A program made the position numbers and the translations under genes. A stretch of DNA of 64,000 nucleotides from Durusdinium trenchii (lineage: Eukaryota > Sar > Dinophyceae > Suessiales > Symbiodiniaceae): contig CAXAMN010025262.1 of assembly GCA_963970005.1 (NCBI GenBank), positions 393,480 through 457,479 on the forward strand, read 5' to 3'. Below the pieces are notes generated by a model. That model was given only the letters and a program-made list of their open reading frames with translations. It did no database searches and was not told the origin of the DNA. Numbering within the stretch: the stretch's first letter is position 1; each line of letters starts with the position of its first letter. This document shows, in pieces, positions 41,582 to 52,490 of the stretch.

Positions 41582-42289
41582 CTGCGATGAGAAGCGGAAC
41601 GTTCAGCGGAAAAAAAAACAGGGGAAGGCTAAAAATCATTAAAAGATCTGGCGGAACATGGGGCTTTGTTCATTTGATCACGACCTTTTCTTGATAAATC
41701 ATGATGCGGACATTCCCCCAAGCATGTTGAAAATCTCCAATACCTGTGAAGGATCAGGGCCCAACTCCGCTCGCTTTCGGACGTGGGAGTGCGGCATAGC
41801 CAGCTTAGCCAAGTGAAGTCCACGCCGATGGGAGGTTAAGTGACCTTAGAGCACCCTGCAGGGGTACCTCTATATATATATATAATATAAACAATTCTTA
41901 AACATATATGGGGTAGTCGTCTGTACCTAATTAGGGTTCTTCAACCTCTGATTTTTTCGCCGCGGGAGAACACCAACCCCGGCGAATCTCCCAGTTTGAT
42001 CCGTCCCATCGTCGTGAACGACGACTTATCCAGCGAGGGGCCAAACACTGGACCAGGACCATCCGTGCGCCAGGCGTCCGACATGGATCATCGCAAACAT
42101 ATGGTCTATCATTGAAGAATCTTCTTTAAGTGGAGTTTCGACCTGTTTCCAACTGGAAAACCCCAGGGGTGAGTGTCTGACAGGATTCCACCCTGGCATC
42201 GCACCTCGACCTCAGCTCCATAGTTAAGCCGCCCTAGCCTCAGATCTCCCGAGGGTAGGAACCAAGGACATGTGGAGGACATGTACCAG

Positions 42290-42362
42290 CACCTTCAAAG
42301 GGGTCACCTGGCTGGAAGCCCCTACACTACTAAGGGACCTCGATTGGACACCCCTTGAAGGT
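42290..42362. mobile_element. inverted-repeat element, CACCTTCAAAGGGGT family
   Basis: CACCTTCAAAGGGGT at the left and ACCCCTTGAAGGT at the right form an inverted repeat with one gap. A copy of the left 50 bp is at 56038-56095. Confidence 0.5.
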
Positions 42363-42570
42363 CCAGGTAGAGGACTAATGCAACATGTAGAGAAAACGTC
42401 CAGTGATGTTCGTCCAGTGATGTTCGGAAGTTGAACGTCCGATGTTCGTGACCTCTCCGGACCCCCCGGAACGGCCGATTTGGCCCTGGAGGCCGGCCGA
42501 AGTTGACCCGAAACGGCCGATCTTAAGGAACACTGGGCCGGTATTCCAGTTGGGTCGAACAAAGAGACTC

Positions 42571-42678
42571 CCCGAGGCTCATGGACTCGAACCAACTGCT
42601 TACATGTTCCTTCGGTCCAAAACCCTGGCTGTGAGGGTCATTTCACCCTTAGCGAACTGAGGGTCCAATGAGCCTCTC
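42571..42678. mobile_element. inverted-repeat element, GAGGCTCATGGACCCGAACC family, copy 1
   Basis: It begins CCCGAGGCTCATGGAC and ends AATGAGCCTCTCAC. The inside holds CCAAAACCCTGGCTGTGAGG and GCGAACTGAGGGTCC, both shared with 47173-47291 and 57945-58068. Confidence 0.65.
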
Positions 42679-43666
42679 ACTCTAGAATTCTCCAGGTCCA
42701 AGCTAAAATCGGTTTCAGAAAGCCCCCACCGCCAAGGGGCTGTTGGGAGGAGACCTCTGCCGAGCTTCGTACGATCAAACCTTTCTCTTGGCCACCCACC
42801 ACCCGCCAGCGCGCCATGCGTGAATCAGCCAGTTATCCAGTCTCATGGGGGACCAGGCCAGGTAGGCAAAAAAGTAAGTGTGAGGGGGGATTCTCTGGCG
42901 TAAAATGAGGACGCACCTCAAAGCAGGTGTCTAGTGTCTAGTCTATATATAGACTATGTGTCGAGAAGATATGTCTTTCTGAGAGCAACTCTCTACCGCT
43001 CATCTCTGGGTTCAAGACAGTGGCAACAAGCACTGTCACCGAATGCTGCCCGATTTTGGACGGTCTAGTCTCCTGTCCCATAGGTCTTTTTGCGTGATCC
43101 AATCTGCGCAAAAAGTTCGGAATGGAATGGCTGCAGGGTACCAGAAGCACGAACAACTGACATAATCTCGCCAATTACTTAGCGTAAGTTACGTCATGTA
43201 CGCCATCGGCTTGAAAAAATGCATGTCTAACTTTCTATCATTTCTAGATATTTCTAGCCGCAGCATGTTTGTGTTGACGTGTCATGAACAAGAACAAGGA
43301 AGTGAGATGGCTAGCATGGCCACCGGAAAGACCTCCAGTCGAAGGAAAACCGTCACCAAGTTCTTCCAATTCTGGGTGCACCTCAGCCAAATGAACCAAA
43401 AATGGTAATCCCTTATAGACTAGGGAGTCCCCCCCAACAAAAAAACACATCTCTGAGAAACCCTTAGAATATCCTGGTTGGAGGGTCTCCTTGACTGGAG
43501 GGTCCGAAGCGAGGTCAACAGACTCGACCGGTCTGCACACAGGTCACGTCTAATCTCACGGCCCGAAGGTTCTGGTATACTTGGATCTATAGACCTGGAT
43601 CTATACGCAGTTCTGCCGAACTTGGCTGGTTTCTAGAGATGAACCGGCATTTTCATGGACGCACAG

Positions 43667-43904
43667 GGCGACACGACCCAAGTATGACGCAAGCGAAGAT
43701 GCGTCCTTGACCCAGCCGTTACTCACGCAATCCTTCACCTTGCGAAGGAACACGCAGCTAGCGAAACGGCTTCTTGGCAGTGGCATTTCGGGCTGGTCCA
43801 CTTTTTGGGTGGGAAACATGGATCTTCTCCACTTCTGGTCGGCCAACTGCCGCAGGCTTCGGAGTCAGCGAGTGCCCACTCCACTCCCATCGAAACCGTC
43901 CAAG
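43667..43904 (+). CDS. exon candidate, strand ambiguous
   Basis: On the plus strand an acceptor ACGCACAG leads into ATRPKYDASEDASLTQPLLT then QSFTLRRNTQLAKRLLGSG. The frame ends at SKPSK before a donor GTGAGA at 43905. The exon is 238 nt with consistent phase. The minus strand over the same place is also open and natural (RKVKDCVSNGWVKDASSL, ASYLGRVALCVHENAGS). I favour the plus strand for its splice sites, without certainty. No family recognised. Confidence 0.35.
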
Positions 43905-44783
43905 GTGAGAATGAAGAGGATATCTTGTTTTCCACACCCCCAAAATGGACGTGTTGTTTCCCGGATGTTACAAGCTAGCAACATAAAGCAACCCAATATG
44001 TCTATAAGTCTATACATGATCCCATCAAGCAACTAAGAGTGCAGTTTTGATCTTGACCAGGGCCAACTCTTGTTGTTCATGGTCCTGTCAACTCAGGAAT
44101 GTTCCAAAATCTGCAGGGTGAAAGCATGGTTTCGCCCCATTCTGTGACCAGGAAGCATGGGCTGGGCTCAAGTAGCTTCGTCAAGACGCATGAGTAGCTT
44201 CGAATTCATTCGCTTCAGTCCACTGGGCAGTGGACTCACGGCCACACGACGGCTGTCAGAACCGTTTCAGCCCTCTGCCAGGTCGGTGCCGGGATCACGG
44301 GCCCAACAGGGGCCTGCCCTGACACAGCCAAAGGAACCACGGTTTTAGACTTTGGAACCACTTAGTTGTAACATGTTGTAACCTATCCCTACAGGTCAAT
44401 GACCTCGTTGGTCATACCAAAAACACTACTCAGGGAGGTCAAGGACCAGGTTTGATTGGGTCAAACTGGACTTGTATAGGGTATACTTACGTACTGTAAG
44501 CTGCTCTATAGGGTCGATGCACCTTCGGACCGGGCCGGAAGGTAAGAGACGTGAAGAAGTTGGTCCGTTTCCGGTTTTCGCTTCCTATTAAGGCCACTTG
44601 CAATTCTTGATCTATCTTCTGCCCCATGCGAAAAGCTGCGAAAGTCAAAGACACCAAAAAACACCATCAACGCGTTGGAACCATACACTTTTTCCATCAA
44701 GCAAAGGAATCAGGAGGAAAAGTCTGACCAATCTGGGCCAACTCCTTCTGCCCCAGCGAAAGAAAAACCAACCTCACCTTCAG
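43905..44783. other. no gene recognised
   Basis: Only short frames are seen. No repeat or structure stands out. Confidence 0.4.
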
Positions 44784-44951
44784 CGAAACGTCTTCATCTC
44801 CGGTGGGTTTCGTGACGTGGCGGCACCTTCACGACTCGCACGCGGCGGCACGCCCGCGGCGTGCCCGGTGGAGCTCTCTCAGGTCCCCTACGACTCCCAG
44901 GAGATCGAAGAGATCCATGCCATGCAGACCCAAGAAGCGATCAGCGACCGA
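44784..44951 (+). CDS. internal exon candidate, unknown protein
   Basis: After ACCTCACCTTCAG the frame reads RNVFISGGFRDVAAPSRLAR, then GGTPAACPVELSQVPYDSQE and IEEIHAMQTQEAISDR, and ends before GTCACA. The 168-nt exon is phase 0 at both ends. The second half looks like a helix. High GC and strong coding sense support it; no family recognised. Confidence 0.4.
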
Positions 44952-45414
44952 GTCACAAACCTAGGGCCAGACAGGCCCAGACAGGGCCAGGTAGTGCCAG
45001 GCAGGTTGATGTAGCAAGAATAAAGTGCCACTGTGTTCAGCCCATACGGCGAAGTAAAACAAATTGGTTGATCTCTGAAAGGCAAATGTCAAGCACTCGC
45101 ATGCGCATGCCGTTTTCCAGTTCATGTGGGAAGATGCTTAGCCAAGGGCCAAGGGAGGAGAGAAAGGTCCCGGTTTTTACGATGGACTTTTGAAGCGATG
45201 GAGGGTCCTTTGTTTCTCCTAGGATGGGGAATGAAGGGAGAATCCTCCGGGCTACAGTGAGATCTTGGATGTTCCTGTTTTCGGACGGTTAGTTTGGCTT
45301 GAAGGTGTCAAGACGTGGAGGTTGAAATTCCACTCTATTTCACATCCCCAAACTGCTTGGCAGTTTCAACTCGATTGAAAAAGACATGTTATTCAGTGGT
45401 TCAATATGGTTCAA

Positions 45415-45879
45415 TCATACGGTACCAAGTAAGGGTTGAAAACAAAAGTATCTGAAACCTCCACCCAGCAAATCATCCGTGAGATCACTGGGGATCATGA
45501 AAACACCCGACCACAAACATGACACTTTCTGCCCACCCGATCGGTACGACTCCCAACTTGCAAAACCGAATGAGTCGGAAGGTGGGTCCTCTGCAAGAGT
45601 CTCGGACGATTCTGCTTGGTTCGTCCTTGTGACCGAACTTGGGTCGACCACAGGTCCGGTCGCGTTTGAGGTCGAATGGATGGGACTCTGAAGCTGAGCT
45701 GGGTCGCGTTTCTCCGACACCGGTCGCGACGGCACAACCACGGCGCCTCGGGCACATTGAGCTCCAACCTGGGCGATGTGGTGAGCGACGTGGGGTTTGA
45801 CCCGGGGTCGGTGATTTGACGCGCGACGACTGACGTGTTCTGCCCACATGTTGAGACACGTGTCCGTTTGTTCCTTCAT
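45415..45879 (-). CDS. 154-codon open frame, possible gene or first exon
   Basis: On the minus strand it starts at an ATG (MKEQTDTCLNMWAEHVSRRA) and runs to a stop. A plausible disordered stretch is DPAQLQSPIHSTSNATGPVV and SETLAEDPPSDSFGFASWES. Two overlapping frames are also open here, which lowers confidence. No domain recognised. Confidence 0.3.
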   Translation of the reverse strand: MKEQTDTCLNMWAEHVSRRASNHRPRVKPHVAHHIAQVGAQCARGAVVVPSRPVSEKRDPAQLQSPIHSTSNATGPVVDPSSVTRTNQAESSETLAEDPPSDSFGFASWESYRSGGQKVSCLWSGVFMIPSDLTDDLLGGGFRYFCFQPLLGTV

Positions 45880-46712
45880 GCTAGCTAGCTATAGCATGAC
45901 AAGAAGCGCAACCTGATTACGTGTTTTACACATCAACCACCCAACAGCCCCATCCAAACGCTTCGGACACGCTTCCACCGTCCCAAAGATCTCCCAAAGG
46001 TCTCCAGGGACGTTTGATCCAACGGGAGGGTTGAAGGAGAACACCAACCATGGAATTACCACAGATTGCCACCACCATCCTTCTTACATTCCAATTTCAA
46101 ATCACAATTCTGAGTATCTATACTCCCTCTGCATTTTTGTTGGGTCATCACTTGTCCTGCTGGTTCACATATATATATATACCTGGAAAGGCGTATGAAC
46201 ACCTTTTTTTTTTGGTGCGAAGGCCGTATTTGGACAGAATTTATTGTATGGACATTTTAATTAACGAATGATCGTATTTAGCCATATGGACAAAAAACAA
46301 TACCGTACAAAAGCGCACCCATATGGAACCCAAAACTTTATCAACATGTTATCGACAAAAACCCAAACGATAAAACCCCATCAAACCCAATATTCGGAGG
46401 AATTCCAGAACATTTGTCCATTTGACAAAAAAGGCCCGATGCATGGATTTGTTGTGCGAACGTGTTTGAACAAAAAACCATGCACATTTGGATTCCCTGG
46501 TGTATGATATATCCCAGGCAACCCCTGAACTGGCCATGCACGTCTCAAAATATCTCAAAATTAAGATCGAACATCGGGAGTGTGAACGATCCCAAACTAT
46601 TTCCTGGACCTTCTGAAAAAAGGGGTGAGTGTCTCTTCGGGATCCCGGATGGTAGGACCGGGGCTTCCAGCAAGACCCCGGAATAAAGGTGCTGGCTCTT
46701 TAATCACCTTTA

Positions 46713-46779
46713 CCCAGAGGCTCATGGACCCGAACCAACTGCTACATGTTTGAGGTTCAAGTCCAATGAAGCCTCTGGG
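46713..46779. mobile_element. inverted-repeat element with TA flanks, GAGGCTCATGG family, copy 2
   Basis: A short copy with perfect 10-bp ends CCCAGAGGCT and AGCCTCTGGG, flanked on both sides by TA. TA duplication is typical of Tc1/mariner-type miniature elements. It lacks the inner CCAAAACCCTGGCTGTGAGG block of the longer copies. Confidence 0.7.
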
Positions 46780-47172
46780 TATATAATATAATATAAAAAT
46801 TTATAACATAATCCACGTCTTCTCCCAACACCGCGCGGTGCTCTCCGCAGGATTCCGCGCGGTGCTGGACGGTTGCCACCAAGACCTTCCGAACAGTCGT
46901 ACAGTCGGGACGCGAGACCGACGGAGGTCTCGGGCAGGCCTTTCTCTAAAAGAGTTGATGTTCTTGTCTATATTACTGACTGTTGCAGGTATTAGGGCCC
47001 GCCCAACATATACCGATATTGAACATGCACCTATTATATATATATATATAGAGAATGTAAAAAGATCACACCTCCCTCATGACCTGTGGAGTCAAAACGG
47101 TCACACGTATCTTGGCGGATTCGTCGAGTCGTCTCCATCTGCGAAATACGACGTGAAATCGACATTTGCAGT

Positions 47173-47291
47173 CCCAAAGGCTCATGGACCCGAACCTACT
47201 GCTACATGTTGGTTCGGTCCAAAACCCTGGCTGTGAGGGTCAAAACATGTCAAAACCCTACAGCGAACTGAGGGTCCTTTCTGAGCCTTTG
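47173..47291. mobile_element. inverted-repeat element, GAGGCTCATGG family, copy 3
   Basis: It runs from CCCAAAGGCTCATGGACCCG to CTGAGCCTTTGA, with CAAAGGCTCA and TGAGCCTTTG as matching ends. Confidence 0.65.
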
Positions 47292-48270
47292 AGGTACAAA
47301 TGACATGCTTCCTTGGCCCCACGGAAATTCTGGCGCAGCAGCACATTTACAGCAACAAGTTCGGACGCCGAACACTTATGAACATAAGTAAATGACACAG
47401 AAACATGTTCATCGTTTCATGCCCAGAAGAAAAAGCGATGTTCAAAGGTTTGGTTGCACGCACCCACATGAGACATGTTCCACAGGGCGGCGGTCATGTT
47501 CGTCCGACGCGAGACGGAACCTGCCTGGGGGAGGCTCCGCCTGGGGATCGGAGACAAGCGAAATGGTTCAGACGCTTCTGATTTTGCATACATGATCAAC
47601 CAGGGGTCACCAGTCGGGGTGGTGTTTGGTTCCTAAGTGAGTGGATGTGACAGGGGCACCTCGACTTCCTCCAAGAGGCACCTCTTTGTGACTTCTGGAA
47701 TGTTTACATGTTTCCTTGCATCTGTTAAGAATCTGTTCTTTTCAGTGGTTGGCACCACACTGATATAGCATTCCTTTTCCCAGGCACCCTGTGCAACTCA
47801 GGCTACCTAGTTGAGCTGCATGGGCTTACATGTTCTGGTCTATGAATGCCTATGCTCGTTGTCCAATGATCGTGTTTCATGGTGCACACCTTTCTTCCGC
47901 ACATTCCGTCATACCGATGGTCTGTCTCCACTCAGTCGTTGGATGTCATGAGTTCATCCCCTTTCAACTCACCTTACATTCAACTTGAGAAATCCCAAAG
48001 GGCCAAGGGACACAAATGGACACAGGGATACAAATGGGTCATCTCACTGGTCCCATCCATGCTTCTTCTTTTGGACTTGCTGAAGGGGACTTTGACCAAC
48101 CTTTTCAAACAGTACGATCTTTATCAATCTTTCATTATCTTTCATTCATTTGTGCACCAGAAATCTTGAAAGGACAACCAAGGACACAACCCCCCCAAAA
48201 AACATCCCAAGCCTCCCAAACCCACTGAATTCCCCGGAGGATTCCCCATCATCGAATCCATCTCCTGAAC

Positions 48271-48466
48271 CATCTCCGCGCATTCCACGCCTCATTGCTC
48301 AGCAAAGGCTCCAAGGTCAAGATCTGGTTCACCGCTCCAGTGGCCATTTCCGCCGACTTCGGCACCTCCACCTCTGGCGTTTCCGTGTCATCGTCCATCG
48401 CTGCTGGAGCCTCCGCCACCCCCTCCGCCTCCGGAGGCTCCGGAGCCTCCGGCGCCTGGATGGGTC
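48271..48466 (-). CDS. internal exon candidate, acidic Pro/Glu-rich linker and helix
   Basis: An acceptor CATCGCTCAG ends at 48467. The 196-nt frame reads PIQAPEAPEPPEAEGVAEAP, then AAMDDDTETPEVEVPKSAEM and ATGAVNQILTLEPLLSNEAW. It ends before a GT at 48270. The first part is an acidic disordered linker; the second is likely helical. Good splice phase and codon sense support it. Function unknown. Confidence 0.45.
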
Positions 48467-49852
48467 CTGAGCGATGCCGAGCGCGGGCGGGTCGAGGCTC
48501 CAAAAAAGGGTGGAAGCAGCCCTGGTGGCCTTTTTTCTCAAGGAACCACTGAACTGGTCCTAACTTCTGCGTGGTCCTACCTTGGCAGAATTTTTCTGGA
48601 AGGCTTTCCAGTCTCCTGGAAGGCCCCGCCTCAGAACGGTTAGACAGTTGGACTCTTCTTTCAGGCTGTCCTCTTTTACTTTGGGCGCTTCTCATCTCCA
48701 GGATGTTTCCACCGGTACCTACTGTGCGTGCTAAAATTATGGAAGTGTACAACCCCCTCTGGTAGAGGAAATTGCCTTCCAAGGACGCATTGTCTACTTC
48801 CATGATTGCTGGAGGGGGAGTAGGTCCAGGGAGAGTTATTCGTCCCGGACGATTCATGTTCCCCACAGGCATCTTCACTTCAGTTCTTCATGTCATTTGG
48901 CTGAAATGAAGATCCACAAACTCCCCAAGTGCTGGCGACTTTCCCTCTGAAGAAATCCACAAACTCCGCGCCGCTTCACATGAAGCCCCGGAGGCCTGGT
49001 GGTAAGAAGCCTCCTGGCCGTCCGGTGCTGGTGCTGGGAGTGCTGGGAGAGGAGCCCCGAACGTAGCTTCTTGCCCTAGTAGTAAGGCTAGGAGCCCCTA
49101 GTAGCGTCCTCTCCTAGTACCGTCCCCATTCGAGACATTTCTTGGGAAGGGCATAAAACATTTGCCATCGCTTGTAGGTTGGAGGCCATTGCTCTTAGGT
49201 TGGAGGCCATTGCTACTATAGGTCTAGGTTGGGCAGCAGCGCAAACCATGTCAAGCATCCCCCCGAAACATTGGCGCGAGACCTCGTCTTCTGCACCGAA
49301 TATCCACACCACTGAGCAAGTGCCACTGCCACCGGTTTGTTTGTTTCAAGGGTGCTTGTTGGTCAACATTCCATCCTACATGTTGAGATGAATTCAGCTG
49401 AAAGTAACTCATTTCCCCTCAGTGCATGACCTAAAATCCTCCAGCTGGAACTGCAGCTAAAACGATAAAAAACATAGTCACATAGTCTTCCCTATCAGGC
49501 CCTATCAGTGCAAAATGCCAAATCAAATGAAACCAACAACTCCTGTCTCTTTCCAAAAATAGAGACAAACACAAACTGCAAACCACATGACTCTAGGTCA
49601 AAACCCGACAAAAACCTGCTTGACATATACAACATGAATTAACAAAACGGTTGCAAATTGACTCACAAATGTTCATAGTTCAACCAGGTTCCAAGCTTCC
49701 CACAATTTTCGGAAAAAAAAAATAAAACACCTTTTCCTCGTGGCTGCCGAGCAACTGAACCAAAAACATCGCGCGGGCCAAACAAAAATGTTCGCAGCGT
49801 TCACCCTGTTCCCCGCGCCTAAAAACGCACTGAACCCCAAACAAGAACGCGC
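48467..49852. other. no gene; ACTAGTAGC-type repeat at 49075-49130
   Basis: CCTAGTAGTAAGGCTAGGAG and CCCCTAGTAGCGTCC lie at about 49075-49110. A TTGGAGGCCATTGCT word is repeated at 49169-49215. No supported gene. Confidence 0.4.
49075..49130. repeat. ACTAGTAGC-family dispersed repeat, copy 3
   Basis: CCCTAGTAGTAAGGCTAGGAG-type sequence and CCTCTCCTAGTACCGTCC match the other members. Confidence 0.5.
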
Positions 49853-50008
49853 CTGCGGTCGGAAGCTCTTTCAGGGGCCGGCGCTGCTTGGCGCGGTGGG
49901 CGGCTTTCAACTCTTTGATCTCTTGGATCTGTTTCATCATGATCTCGTTCATCTTTTCTCGATCGACAAGCCCCGCCGCCACAATGGGATGTCGGTTGGA
50001 GCCCTCGC
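49853..50008 (-). CDS. internal exon candidate with coiled-coil segment
   Basis: The acceptor GAGCACGCCAG precedes 50008. The frame reads EGSNRHPIVAAGLVDREKMN, then EIMMKQIQEIKELKAAHRAK and QRRPLKELPTA. It ends before a GC donor (CAG|GCGCGT), a donor type known in dinoflagellates. The 156-nt length is a multiple of three. The EIMMKQIQEIKELK part is a likely coiled coil. Family unknown. Confidence 0.45.
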
Positions 50009-50356
50009 CTGGCGTGCTCAACAGACCGTGAAGTAGAACAACTTCGGAATGTGTGAAGTCCACGCCCAATAAACTTAAATTCAACGCTCCACACATACCT
50101 ATAGAGACTTCTGGCGTACACAATGGCAAAAAAAATTGCCGTTCCTCTGGGTACCTCCACATGTTTGGAGAGGACGTCGTCTGGGTCGAGAAGAATCGGC
50201 TGCGATCGGCTCCCCTACCCACGCGGCCGAAGAAGGTGGCGACTCAGGTGTCTCAAGATCGACTGGGCACCGAAAAACCTTAACCACCTGCCACCTGCAT
50301 CCACATGGCGTCCAAACCATGATATCATCTGACTAACGGTTTTGTTGCGGTGCATG

Positions 50357-50382
50357 CAAACAACAACAACAACAACAACAAG
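50357..50382. repeat. AAC microsatellite
   Basis: About seven AAC units. A GTT-rich stretch on the same strand lies 200 bp farther on. Confidence 0.8.
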
Positions 50383-50516
50383 GCACAAACAAAAACTGCA
50401 GCCCCGTTACAACATATCTTGTTCCTGTGTCTCTGCAAGGGGGTGGAAACAAAATCTGCAGCCCCGTCGTTGTTTTTTGACTCCCCCCCCCAAAACAACC
50501 AGCCAACAAGTACTTT

Positions 50517-50890
50517 TACAAGTAGTGGTAGTGCTTGTACTAGTGCTAGTACTAGTGGTACTAGTACTCGTAGTAGTCGTAGGAGTAGTAGTAGTAGTTG
50601 TTGTTGTTGTTGTTGTTGTTGTTGTGGCAGTAGTAGTAGCAGTGGTAGTAGTAGCCTAGTAGTAGTAGTAGTGGTAGTAGTAGTAGTAGTAGTCGTTGTC
50701 GTCGTCGTGGTAGTAGTCAGTAGTAGGTAGTAAGTAGTCGGTAGTAGGTAGTAGTAAGTAGTAAGTAGTAAGCAGTGAGTAGTGAGTAGTGAGTAGTCAG
50801 TAGTAAGTAGTGAGTAGCCAGTAGTAAGTAGTAAGTACGAAGTAGCAAGTAGCAAGTAGCAGTAGTAGTAGTAGTAGTAGTAGTAGTAAC
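50517..50890. repeat. GTA/GTT/GTC trinucleotide tract
   Basis: Irregular runs of AGTAGT, GTTGTT and GTAAGTAGT units cover about 370 bp. Long frames through it encode only Ser, Val or Cys runs and are not genes. Confidence 0.85.
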
Positions 50891-51270
50891 TAGTAGTCAC
50901 CTGTCTTCTAAACCTCGGTATCGCTTCTACGTAGAACCTCTACCGCCTCTACCACATCCTAGAAACAAAAACTGCAGCCCCGTTGTTGTTTTTTTGGCAC
51001 CACCCCCCTCAAAAGGTGTTGTTGTCTCTACACTCTCCTGGATACAAAAACTGCAGCCCCGTTGCTGTTTTTTGGAGCCCCCCCAAAGAACAACACCCCA
51101 AAAACGCCAAAAATGAACCAGCCCAGACTTCAGTGAAAGAAGTCCAACAAGCCCACCTACTTACATAACCAACATTCACTCAAACCTTCAACCGTATCCC
51201 TAACCGTGTCCCCTTGAAGATCCAAACTTACAACATGTGACAATTATGTTGGGCGGCTGTGCTTGTTTCT
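50891..51270. other. no gene; repeated ACAAAAACTGCAGCCCCGTT words
   Basis: The word AAAAACTGCAGCCCCGTTG is found at about 50962 and 51045, and related words at about 50393 and 50453. Each is followed by a T run and a run of C. They look like a small unit repeated about every 85 bp in part of the region. Confidence 0.5.
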
Positions 51271-51273
51271 ACC

Positions 51274-51316
51274 AACAACAACAAGAACAAGAACAGCAAC
51301 AACAACAACAGCAAAC

Positions 51317-51356
<40 letters not shown>

Positions 51357-52455
51357 GAACAAGAACAGCAACAGCAACAACAACAACAACAGCAAACACA
51401 ACAGCAACAACAACAGCAACCGCAACAGCAACAACAACAGCAACAACAACAACAGCAACAGCAGCAACAACAACAACAAGAACAAGGACAGCAACAACAA
51501 CAACAACAACAACAACAACAGCAACCGCAACAGCAACAACAGCAGCAACAGCAGCAACAACAACAACAACAACAAGAACAATAACAGCAACAACAACAAC
51601 AGCACACACAACAGCAACAACAACAAGAACAACAACAGCACCCGCAACAGCAACAACAACAGCAACAGCAGCAACAACAACAACAAGAACAATAGCAGCA
51701 ACAGCTACAACAACAACAGCAAACACAACAGCAACAACAACAACAGCAAACACAACAGCAACAACAACAACAGAAACCGCAACAGCAACAACAACAGCAA
51801 CAGCAGCAACAACAACAAGAACAAGAACANNNNNNNNNNCAGCAACAACAACAGCAACAGCAGCAACAACAACAAGAACAAGAACAGCAACAGCAACAAC
51901 AACAGCGAACGCAACAGCAACAACAACAACAGTAACCGCAACAGCAACAACAACAACAACAACAAGAACAAGAACAGCAACAGCAACAACAACAACAACA
52001 GCAACCGCAACAGCAACAACAACAGAGCAGCAACAACAACAAGAACAATAACAAGAACAGCAACAGCAACAACAACAACAGCAGCAAACGCAACAGCAAC
52101 AACAACAACAACAGCAACAACGACAACAACAAGAACAAGAACAGCAACAGCAACAACAAACGCAACAGCAACAACAACAACAACAGCAACCGCAACAGCA
52201 ACAACAACAGCAACAGCAGCAACAACAACAACAACAGGAACAACAACAAGAACAACAACCGCAGCAGCAACAACAACAGCAACAGCAGCAACAACAACAA
52301 GAACAAGAACAAGAACAACAACAGCAACCGCAACCGCAACAGCAACAGCAACAACAACAACAAGAACAAGAACAACAACAGCAACAGCAACAGCAACAGC
52401 AACAACAACAAGAACAAGAACAATAACAGCAACAGCAACAGCAACAACAACAGCC

Positions 52456-52487
<32 letters not shown>

Positions 52488-52490
52488 AGA
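51274..52490. repeat. CAA/CAG trinucleotide tract, about 1.2 kb
   Basis: CAA and CAG, with some GAA and CCG, repeat over more than 1.2 kb. Several frames stay open and would give polyGln, polyAsn or polyThr on one strand and polyLeu, polyVal or polyCys on the other. No unique flanking exon supports a protein. A simple repeat is the safest call. Confidence 0.9.
51830..51839. other. assembly gap of 10 N
   Basis: Ten N bases lie inside the CAA/CAG tract. The length of the tract is therefore not reliable. Confidence 1.

Larger units (their letters stand above)
41582..43666. other. no gene; two inverted-repeat elements
   Basis: This region holds the elements at 42290-42362 and 42571-42678 and a TA run at 41870-41890. 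Open frames are short. Nothing else is supported. Confidence 0.4.
45880..48270. other. gene-poor; two inverted-repeat elements
   Basis: This region holds the elements at 46713-46779 and 47173-47291, TA runs at 46168-46180 and 47035-47050, and no supported gene. A plus-strand frame at 46268-46507 is AT-rich with no features. Confidence 0.4.
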
